NCBI RefSeq assembly: GCF_037572415.1
Contig: NZ_JBBHLB010000005.1
Coordinates: forward strand, 62,001-126,000
DNA: 64,000 nt
Origin: Flavonifractor porci
GTDB taxonomy: Bacteria; Bacillota; Clostridia; Oscillospirales; Oscillospiraceae
Direction of reading: 5' to 3'
The notes below the pieces were generated by a model, which was not told the origin of the DNA, did not search any database, and worked only from the letters and a program-made list of their open reading frames with translations. Position 1 is the stretch's first letter. Each line of letters starts with the position of its first letter. Position numbers and translations under genes: made by a program. This document shows, in pieces, positions 57,588 to 64,000 of this stretch.

Positions 57588-58599
57588 ATTTAGATGCAAA
57601 CCGCTTCATGATCCGCTCCAGCACCCGGTGGAGCAGCACACCCAGAGCAATATTGAGGGTATAGGCAATGAGATAGAAACTGATATGTCTGGGATCGTAG
57701 TCCAGCCAGGGAGCCAGAAGACTATACTCCCGGGTAATGACCACGTTGAGCAGATAGATCTCCAGACTGCTGCTCCCTACCAGACGCAAAAAGGCAGGCA
57801 CCCGCCGGCCGGGATACCAGACCAGCAGTCTGCCCAGAATAAGGCACACTGGCACTACCCCTGCGGTAATCGCAAGCGTCAACGGAAAAATGGTGGGCTG
57901 GACCCGCCAGCACGGTACCACAGCTATCCCAAGCATCAGCGCCGCCCCCCACACCGCCAGGTGCCGGACACTGAGCTTTTTGCCCTCCATCACATAGGAG
58001 CCCACCAGAAAGCCCATGGCAAAATCCGGGATACGCAGCAGAAAATCCGGCAGGTGCAGCACTCCGGCACTCCAGGTCACCCGATAGAGCAGATATCCCA
58101 GCAGATAGATCGTCAGGGTCAGCCACTCCTTATGGCGGCAGCGACAAAACAGTTTGAAGTACAGCGGAGCCACCAGGTAAAACACCAGAATTACAGAGAT
58201 ATACCAGTTGAAGCCGCCGGGCACATTCATCCAGTAATACAGCGTGGACAAATTCCAGAAGATCACATCAGGGGTGATCCGTCCTGCCGCGGCCAGTGCG
58301 ATGCTGTATACCCCCACCACCAGCCAAAAGGCGGGCAGCAGCCGGCGCAGCCGGCGGCCCAGATAGCGTCCGTAGGGTTCCTGTTCCCGCCGGGCCAGAG
58401 AGCAGCAGATTCCCATACCGGAGAGCAGCAGGAAGATATCCACCCCTGCAAAGCCCAGGGCCCGGAACATCTGAAAGGGTCGAAAGGCAATGTTCAGTTC
58501 ATAGGCATGGAAGAGCATCACATACAACATGGCCAGTCCCATCAGCTCTCCCCGGTAGCGGCTCAGCAGTCCATAGCTGTTCTGCTTTTCCAAGGGCAT
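57586..58599 (-). CDS. acyltransferase-3 family membrane protein
   Basis: A 337-residue protein with about ten helices, of the OafA/NodX acyltransferase-3 family, which O-acetylates or otherwise acylates surface carbohydrates. The N-terminal helix has LYVMLFHAYEL, where the single His is the conserved catalytic residue; FAGVDIFLLLSGMGI and the RRLRRLLPAFW motif follow, all typical. The C-terminus SSSLEIYLLN matches the family. It sits alone among the ilv genes on the opposite strand. The acceptor is unknown. Confidence 0.88.
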   Translation of the reverse strand: MPLEKQNSYGLLSRYRGELMGLAMLYVMLFHAYELNIAFRPFQMFRALGFAGVDIFLLLSGMGICCSLARREQEPYGRYLGRRLRRLLPAFWLVVGVYSIALAAAGRITPDVIFWNLSTLYYWMNVPGGFNWYISVILVFYLVAPLYFKLFCRCRHKEWLTLTIYLLGYLLYRVTWSAGVLHLPDFLLRIPDFAMGFLVGSYVMEGKKLSVRHLAVWGAALMLGIAVVPCWRVQPTIFPLTLAITAGVVPVCLILGRLLVWYPGRRVPAFLRLVGSSSLEIYLLNVVITREYSLLAPWLDYDPRHISFYLIAYTLNIALGVLLHRVLERIMKRFASK

Positions 58600-58667
58600 T
58601 CCACCACCTCGTTTTTCAAACGATATGTCCTATTATAAAGATACATAACGTCTTCGTCAATCCACTG

Positions 58668-59345
58668 TCATTCCTCCAGCCCCATCACATCCATGGAGTG
58701 GCGCATATGGATGGCCATGGCATAGCCCGCCCCCTCCCCGTCCCGCTTGCGGAAAAATTCCATCAGCAGAGCGTGGTCCCGGCAGGTGTCCTCCGCCAGC
58801 TGCTCCTGGTGTTCCCCCGCCATCAGGGCAGAGGACACCGCCTGATCGATGAGGGGAAGCAGCCGCACCAGAAACTCGTTGTGGGCGCCCCGGACAATGG
58901 CGGCGTGGAAGGCACGGTCGGCCTGGGTCCGGTCCTCTCCCGCCCGGATGCACTGCTCCACCATTTCCCCCCGGGCCAGGATGTCAGCCAGCTCCTCCTC
59001 TGTGGCCCGCTGGCAGGCTAGCGCGGCGGCCCTGGGTTCAAAGATAGAGCGCAGCTCAAACAGGTCCCTCAGCTGTCCCCGCACCCGCTCCAGGCTGGAG
59101 AAGCCAAAGTCATTCATCTCCTCTACCGCCGCCGACACAAAAGTGCCTTTGCCCCGGCGCACCTCCAGCACCCCCTGGGCAGTCAAGGTGCGGATGGCCT
59201 CCCGCAGGGTGGCCCGGCTTACCCCCAGCTCTCTGGCCAGCTCCACCTCGTTGGGCAGCTTCTCGCCCGACTTCAGTCCCTTCTCCACCACAATCCGGCT
59301 GTACAACCCTTCCGCTGTCTGCTGGGCCAAACTTTTTTTCTCCAT
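58668..59345 (-). CDS. FadR/GntR-family transcriptional regulator
   Basis: A 225-residue regulator. The N-terminal winged helix has GEKLPNEVELARELGVSR and TLREAIRTLTAQGVLEVRRG. The C-terminal FCD (FadR-type) all-helical domain has FELRSIFEPRAAALA and later the metal or acid ligand His residues (DRAFHAAIV, GAHNEF and IHMRHS). Such domains bind small carboxylates. It is divergent from ilvD with overlapping promoters, so it probably regulates ilvD and itself; the ligand could be a branched-chain keto acid, but that is a guess. Confidence 0.9.
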   Translation of the reverse strand: MEKKSLAQQTAEGLYSRIVVEKGLKSGEKLPNEVELARELGVSRATLREAIRTLTAQGVLEVRRGKGTFVSAAVEEMNDFGFSSLERVRGQLRDLFELRSIFEPRAAALACQRATEEELADILARGEMVEQCIRAGEDRTQADRAFHAAIVRGAHNEFLVRLLPLIDQAVSSALMAGEHQEQLAEDTCRDHALLMEFFRKRDGEGAGYAMAIHMRHSMDVMGLEE

Positions 59346-59370
59346 ACCCTACTTCCCTTCCGGTCAGTTC

Positions 59371-59421
59371 TTGACAGTTCTCCTTCTATCATATAGTATA
59401 TAGTCAGACAATGCAAGCATT
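59371..59421. promoter_or_regulatory. overlapping divergent promoters of ilvD and the GntR regulator
   Basis: Plus strand: TTGACA (59371-59376), 17 bases, TAGTAT (59394-59399) for ilvD. Minus strand: TTGCAT (59411-59416), 17 bases, TATGAT (59388-59393) for the regulator. The palindrome AATGC-AA-GCATT at 59410-59421 lies on the minus -35 and just downstream of the plus -10, and is a candidate operator. Confidence 0.65.
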
Positions 59422-59462
59422 ATCATACAACGTAAGCGGTACATAGAAGGAGGTCATTCCCC

Positions 59463-61124
59463 ATGCGCAGCGACAATGTTACCAAGGGCGTGGAACGCGC
59501 CCCCAACCGCTCCCTTTTCTATGCTCTGGGCTATACCAAGGAGGAGCTGGAGCGTCCCCTCATCGGCGTGGTGTGCTCCTATAATGAGATCGTCCCCGGC
59601 CACATGAATCTGGACAAGATCGCCGAGGCGGTCAAGGCCGGCGTCCGGGCCGCCGGCGGCACCCCGGTGGAGTTCCCCGCCATCGCCGTGTGCGACGGCA
59701 TCGCCATGGGCCACATTGGCATGAAGTATTCCCTGGTTACCCGTGACCTGATCGCCGACTCCACCGAAGCCATGGCCATGGCTCACCAGTTCGACGGTCT
59801 GGTCATGATCCCCAACTGCGACAAGAACGTGCCCGGCCTGCTGATGGCTGCCGCCCGGGTCAATATCCCCACCATTTTCTGCTCCGGCGGTCCCATGCTG
59901 GCCGGCCGCCTCAACGACGGCCGCCGTTCCTGCCTGAGCCATATGTTTGAGGCGGTGGGCGCCTACAAGGCGGGCAAGCTGGACGAGTGCGGCGTGGAGG
60001 ACTACGAGAACAACGCCTGTCCCACCTGCGGCTCCTGCTCCGGTATGTACACCGCCAACTCCATGAACTGCCTCACCGAAGCCATCGGTATGGGGCTGCG
60101 GGGCAACGGCACCATCCCCGCCGTGTGGTCCGCCCGGCTGCGGCTGGCCAAGCACGCCGGTATGCAGATCATGGAACTGGTGAAGAAGGACATCCGTCCC
60201 CGGGACATCATGACCCCCGCCGCCTTCCACAACGCTGAGGCGGTGGATATGGCCCTGGGCTGCTCCACCAACACCATGCTCCACCTGCCCGCCATCGCCC
60301 ACGAGTGCGGTATCGAGCTGGATCTGGACATGAGCAACAAGATCTCCTCCAACACCCCCAACCTGTGCCACCTGGCTCCCGCCGGCGACACCTACATGGA
60401 AGATCTGGAGGGGGCCGGCGGCGTGTACGCCGTCATGAAGGAGCTCACCAAGAAGGGTCTGCTGGACACCTCCGTCATGACCTGCACCGGCAAGACCCTG
60501 GAGGAAAATCTGGAGGGTGTAATCAACCGCAATCCCGAGCTCATCCGCCCCATTGAGAACCCCTACTCTCCCGACGGCGGTATTGCCGTGCTCAAGGGCA
60601 ATCTGGCTCCCGAGGGCTGCGTGGTCAAGCGCTCTGCCGTTGCCCCCGAGATGATGGCCCACACCGGCCCAGCCCGGGTCTTTAACAGCGAGGAGGAGGC
60701 TATTTCCGCCATCTATGCCGGTAAGATCGTCTCCGGCGATGTGGTAGTCATCCGCTACGAGGGCCCCAAGGGCGGCCCCGGTATGCGCGAGATGCTCAAC
60801 CCCACCTCCGCCATCTGCGGCATGGGTCTGGGCGAGAGCGTGGCTCTCATCACCGATGGCCGATTCTCCGGCGCCACCCGAGGGGCATCCATCGGCCACG
60901 TCTGCCCCGAGGCCGCCCAGGGCGGTCCCATTGCCCTGGTAGAGGAGGGCGACATCATCTCCATCGACATCCCCTCCTGCAAGATCGAGCTGCAGGTGGA
61001 CGAGGCCACCCTGGCCCAGCGGCAAGCCAAGTGGGTTTGCCCCGAGCCGCGCATCAAAACGGGCTATCTGGCCCGGTACGCCAAGCTGGTCACTTCCGCC
61101 TCCCGGGGCGCGGTGCTAGAGTGA
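59463..61124 (+). CDS. ilvD: dihydroxy-acid dehydratase
   Basis: Iron-sulfur enzyme that dehydrates 2,3-dihydroxy acids to the keto acid precursors of valine and isoleucine. It has 553 residues. Cluster cysteines are in NCDKNVPG near 118-125 and in CPTCGSCSGMYTANSMNCL near 184-202; the last signature (SIGHVCPEAAQGGP) is near 478. AGAAGGAGG lies upstream. It is separated from ilvBNC by an acyltransferase and the GntR gene and has its own promoter. Confidence 0.98.
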   Translation: MRSDNVTKGVERAPNRSLFYALGYTKEELERPLIGVVCSYNEIVPGHMNLDKIAEAVKAGVRAAGGTPVEFPAIAVCDGIAMGHIGMKYSLVTRDLIADSTEAMAMAHQFDGLVMIPNCDKNVPGLLMAAARVNIPTIFCSGGPMLAGRLNDGRRSCLSHMFEAVGAYKAGKLDECGVEDYENNACPTCGSCSGMYTANSMNCLTEAIGMGLRGNGTIPAVWSARLRLAKHAGMQIMELVKKDIRPRDIMTPAAFHNAEAVDMALGCSTNTMLHLPAIAHECGIELDLDMSNKISSNTPNLCHLAPAGDTYMEDLEGAGGVYAVMKELTKKGLLDTSVMTCTGKTLEENLEGVINRNPELIRPIENPYSPDGGIAVLKGNLAPEGCVVKRSAVAPEMMAHTGPARVFNSEEEAISAIYAGKIVSGDVVVIRYEGPKGGPGMREMLNPTSAICGMGLGESVALITDGRFSGATRGASIGHVCPEAAQGGPIALVEEGDIISIDIPSCKIELQVDEATLAQRQAKWVCPEPRIKTGYLARYAKLVTSASRGAVLE

Positions 61125-61189
61125 ACCTGTACTTTCATTTCAATATGCAAAAATGACCGCCCGATTCCGCTACTCCTGATAGGGGTAGC

Positions 61190-61950
61190 TTGAAGCGTGT
61201 CCTTGGGCCAGGCAGGCAGTGTAATTGCACTGCCTGCCTTTTCCGTTATTTCCCCGCAGGCCAGCATATCGTCTGTCTCGTTGAGATTGAAGTCCCGGAA
61301 ACAGATTTGGAGCTTCTGCGGTGCGTGTTTGGAGTATTGGACCTCTTTTTCATATACGATGATCTTCGCTACGAAGGTGCGGAGCAGTTCCGGGGTCAGT
61401 TCCGTCATGTCGGTGGACTTTCTGTCCTTGGCAATAGAATTCTTGGCATTGGCCATGCTGCTCCGCAGTTTCTCCAGGCGCTCCTCCGTGGCGGAGATGG
61501 CTTTGGCCAGCCGCGCTTTAGTCCGGGCAATATACCAGTCCAGAGAATATACCCCGCTCATCCATATTTGTCCGGCGGCGCTTATGGGATCGTACCGCCT
61601 GTACGATATATCAGGGTTTCTGATCTACCAGCGCTTCATGGGTGTGCTCAAAGATGAGCCACTCGGATTCCCCGCTGTACCTTGGCGTTCATCACTTTCC
61701 GCACCTTGCGGCTGCAGTCCCGCACCCGTCGCTCATTGAACAAATTATCAAAAGGCATCAGCTCGTTGCTGTTTTCATACTTGGTGTCCATATCGTCGTT
61801 GACAGCGATGTCACCGTTGCTCATATCATCCATCATCTGCTCAAAGGACGGGCGATTGAAATTCACTTCGGAATAGCCATTGTCCACATAAAATCTGGTG
61901 TTCTGGAAGCCATTCTCATTGGCATACTTTTGCAGGATAAGTTTTTGGAA
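61190..61950 (-). pseudogene. decayed TnpX/TndX-type large serine recombinase
   Basis: Pieces of one protein appear in different frames on the minus strand, in the right order. Near 61860-61950 is YANENGFQNTRFYVDNGYS and FNRPSFEQMMDDM; near 61650-61800 are remnants of the region around the acidic catalytic domain (FNERRVRDCSRKVRKVMNAK). Near 61560-61630 is FEHTHEALVDQ and DERGIFSG; near 61245-61530 is the coiled C-terminus with the DUF4368-like ELTPELLRTFVAKIIVYEKEV. Several frameshifts and internal deletions are present, and the N-terminal serine domain is gone. It is a relic of a mobile element; no ends or att sites are recognised. Confidence 0.82.
61210..61242 (+). terminator. terminator downstream of ilvD
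   Basis: A 12-bp stem AGGCAGGCAGTG/CACTGCCTGCCT with a six-base loop and TTTT tail, 86 bases after ilvD and at the edge of the recombinase relic. Confidence 0.8.
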
Positions 61951-62132
61951 AGAGATCTATCAAGGGTATTTTGTCGTTATAGTTACAATAAACATTTACA
62001 AATTAACCGGCTATGCAATATTCGAGAAAGATCATCGGTGTATTGACATTTCCATGCAGAAGTGGTACTCTAGATATTGAAGATAATCAGAATATCAAAA
62101 TAAATCAAAATCACTACAGGGAGGGAGCAGGT

Positions 62133-62768
62133 TTGAGCTACTGTTCCGATTTAACAAAGGAACGGATTATGGATTGTGCCAGGGCGGAATTTCTAAAAAA
62201 GGGCTTTCGGGAAACACAGCTTAAGGACATTGCAGCGGCGGCCAAGGTGACAACCGGGGCGATATACCGCCACTTTGAAAACAAAGAGGATTTGTTCTAT
62301 ACACTTGTTAAAGAAGTGTATGAGTACACGCTTGACATAATGGATCACATTGAGGAACACACTCAAAACAGCGCCGAAGATTTGCAAAACGCACTGCAAG
62401 CAGATTCCATAGAGCAGTCTTATCGAATGGCCATGGAATTTGTGCAGTATATGTATGAACACCTTGCAGCGTTTCAACTGCTGCTCAAGTGCAGCGCCGG
62501 CTCGAAAGTGGAAAACTTTATAGAGGACGCAAGTCTGCGATATACAAAGCGCAATCTTGCGTTCACAAAAAAGATGCATGAAAACGGAATTGCTCATAAC
62601 CTGCCCAATGAATTGGACATTCACATCATTACCACCAGCTACATCACGGCGATCTGTGAATGTATCCTGCATGATGTACCGCATGAGCAGGCCGGGCAGT
62701 ATGTGCATAATATTATTACCTTCCATCATTACGGTTGGTACGGTCTGCTTGGGATCAAGCAAAAATAA
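62133..62768 (+). CDS. TetR-family transcriptional regulator
   Basis: A 211-residue regulator. The most probable start is the TTG at 62133-62135, directly after GGGAGGGAGCAGG; no suitable ATG precedes the conserved N-terminus. The HTH is typical: IMDCARAEFLKKGFRET, then IAAAAKVTTGAIYRHFENKEDLF (split at the turn). The C-terminal ligand domain is helical and Cys-containing. A TTGACA at 62043-62048 may be its -35, though the -10 is weak. It probably controls the ABC exporter that follows. The sequence is noticeably richer in A and T than the rest of the window. Confidence 0.93.
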   Translation: MSYCSDLTKERIMDCARAEFLKKGFRETQLKDIAAAAKVTTGAIYRHFENKEDLFYTLVKEVYEYTLDIMDHIEEHTQNSAEDLQNALQADSIEQSYRMAMEFVQYMYEHLAAFQLLLKCSAGSKVENFIEDASLRYTKRNLAFTKKMHENGIAHNLPNELDIHIITTSYITAICECILHDVPHEQAGQYVHNIITFHHYGWYGLLGIKQK

Positions 62769-62798
62769 GTGGCGGAATGCCATTTATTTTTGCACATA

Positions 62799-62816
62799 AG
62801 TTAGCCATCCCTAACT
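62799..62816. promoter_or_regulatory. palindrome before the ABC exporter
   Basis: AGTTAG-N6-CTAACT is a perfect 6-bp inverted repeat in the 65-base gap between the TetR gene and the ABC gene. It could be a TetR operator or a DtxR-type iron box (the TTAG/CTAA spacing resembles both). Confidence 0.55.
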
Positions 62817-62833
62817 AAAAGGGGGTTGTTTTT

Positions 62834-64000
62834 ATGAATCAAAAAAAGCCGGGGGCGATCCGGCAGCTTCTCAATTACGCCGGAGAGAGTAAGTGGAAAT
62901 TGTACCTTTCCTCTTTTCTGGCGATAGTGGGTGAACTCCTCGGCATGGTGCCCTTTTTTGTCGTAACTGTGCTGATCCAGCAAATTTATCTGCAAACAGT
63001 TACCATGCAGAGCGCAATTCTTCTGTTTTTCATCGCACTGGCTGGACAGTTAGGCAAGGTGTTTTTTACATACGAGTCCTCGTTTATGTCTCACAAGGCG
63101 ACCTATCGGATCTTGAAAAACATCCGCAGCCTGATTGCCGATAAAATGCAGCGGGTTCCCATAGGGGTGGTGCTGGACACGCCTACGGGCGCATGGAAAA
63201 ACCTGATGGTGGATACTGTATCAAAATTAGAGGATTCCATGGCGCATTTTATGCCGGAAATCGCCTCGAACATTGTTGCCCCGATTTGCTGCCTGATTGT
63301 CTCATTTGCACTGGATTGGCGCATGGGGCTGGCTTCTCTGAGTACGATTCCCCTTGGGGCATTGGGGTATATTGGTATGATGCGGGACTATGAAAACAAG
63401 AGCGCTACCTACATGAGAGCGCAAAACGAGATGAACAGTACTCTGGTGGAGTATGTCAACGGCATTGAGGTCATCAAGGCGTTTCATCAAAGCGCGGCTT
63501 CCTATGGGAAGTTTACCAATGCCATCAACTTTTTTCACGACAGCACACTGGCATGGTGGAAACAGAGCTGGTTTTGGTCTGCGTTTGTGATGGCAGTTAT
63601 GCCGTCTACCCTGCTGGGAACACTTCCTGCTGGCGCATGGCTGTATATGAACGGAGATATTTCCCTTTCCGTCTTTGTCACCTGCTTAATTCTTCCGCTT
63701 GGACTTATTGCGCCTTTGATGAGAATCGGGAAATATTCCGACCAGTTCAGTATAGTCAATGCCTGCCTGGATCAAATTGGTGCATTTTTAGATAAGGAAG
63801 AACTGCATCGTCCGGAGAGGCCGGTACAGCTTGATCCCAAAGAATCCTTCCATTTTCAAAGCGTCACATTTGCATACGATGAGGAAAAAGTGCTTGATGA
63901 TGTATCCTTTACCATAAAGCCGGGAACCGTCACAGCCATCGTCGGGCCATCCGGCTCCGGCAAATCGACCATTGCAAAGCTGATGGCCGGGTTCTGGGAT
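62834..64000 (+). CDS. ABC exporter half-transporter (permease-ATPase), cut off by the window end
   Basis: An MsbA/IrtAB-like fused permease and ATPase, with 389 residues visible. The start ATG at 62834 follows GGGGG. Six helices lie in about 20-310, with two close pairs as usual for type IV exporters. The ATPase domain begins near 340 (FHFQSVTFAYDEEKVLDD) and the Walker A GPSGSGKST is at 371-379; the rest lies beyond 64000. With a TetR regulator directly upstream, it is likely the first of a two-half-transporter exporter for drugs, peptides or a siderophore. The substrate is unknown. Confidence 0.92.
   Translation, partial: MNQKKPGAIRQLLNYAGESKWKLYLSSFLAIVGELLGMVPFFVVTVLIQQIYLQTVTMQSAILLFFIALAGQLGKVFFTYESSFMSHKATYRILKNIRSLIADKMQRVPIGVVLDTPTGAWKNLMVDTVSKLEDSMAHFMPEIASNIVAPICCLIVSFALDWRMGLASLSTIPLGALGYIGMMRDYENKSATYMRAQNEMNSTLVEYVNGIEVIKAFHQSAASYGKFTNAINFFHDSTLAWWKQSWFWSAFVMAVMPSTLLGTLPAGAWLYMNGDISLSVFVTCLILPLGLIAPLMRIGKYSDQFSIVNACLDQIGAFLDKEELHRPERPVQLDPKESFHFQSVTFAYDEEKVLDDVSFTIKPGTVTAIVGPSGSGKSTIAKLMAGFWD

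Noticed and set aside
61064..61561. A 165-codon minus-strand gene overlapping ilvD
   Set aside because: Only its middle matches a recombinase C-terminus; the end runs into ilvD and the terminator. It is part of the pseudogene.
62193..62783. A 196-codon minus-strand frame over the TetR gene
   Set aside because: It is antisense to a clear TetR regulator, with no ribosome binding site or family match.

Overview
The window comes from a GC-rich, spore-forming Firmicute. The most likely group is a gut Oscillospirales/Oscillospiraceae bacterium of the Flavonifractor-Pseudoflavonifractor type. The evidence is a complete spoIIAA-spoIIAB-sigF operon, two T-box riboswitches, an RnfCDGEAB operon, a small DUF1540 Cys-rich protein, strong AAGGAGG ribosome binding sites and consensus sigma-A promoters. 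The genus is inference from gene content, not an alignment.

Layout. 1-7.7 kb: tandem M23 peptidoglycan hydrolases downstream of ftsEX, a CdaR/PucR regulator, an RsuA-type pseudouridine synthase, a DUF4830-like protein and an MscS channel. 8.0-12.9 kb (minus): the str operon (L7Ae-like, rpsL, rpsG, fusA, tuf). 13.1-19.0 kb (minus): a catabolic cluster (YfcC-type carrier, M20 peptidase, YtcJ-type amidohydrolase) with a near-perfect sigma-54 promoter, next to its probable enhancer-binding activator. 19.3-26.8 kb (plus): rpoBC. 26.9-29.6 kb: a GT-C membrane protein, a conserved small protein and an SH3-NlpC/P60 cell-wall hydrolase. 29.7-36.3 kb (minus): a BlaI repressor, a truncated BlaR1 (M56) and three tandem paralogues that share a membrane anchor but carry different ectodomains. 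36.4-41.3 kb: GtrA/GtrB, an XRE regulator with three palindromic operators and a divergent partner, the spoIIA operon and a lipoprotein. 41.5-45.5 kb: T-box-controlled valS, and pyrB with a PyrI-like zinc tail. 45.7-53.5 kb: small membrane and metabolic genes and the Rnf complex. 53.8-61.1 kb: branched-chain amino acid synthesis (T-box, ilvB, ilvN, ilvC, ilvD) with a GntR regulator. 61.2-64 kb: a decayed serine recombinase, then a more AT-rich TetR/ABC-exporter module that runs off the end.

How the genes fit together. Most of the window is core chromosome. FtsEX probably activates the EnvC-like hydrolases. Rnf couples ferredoxin oxidation to an ion gradient. valS and ilvB both appear to be read by valyl-tRNA charging. 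The least explained parts are the split-BlaR1/ectodomain operon, the XRE/92-residue protein switch, and the sigma-54 cluster that sits between two halves (rpoBC and str) of what is usually one continuous region.
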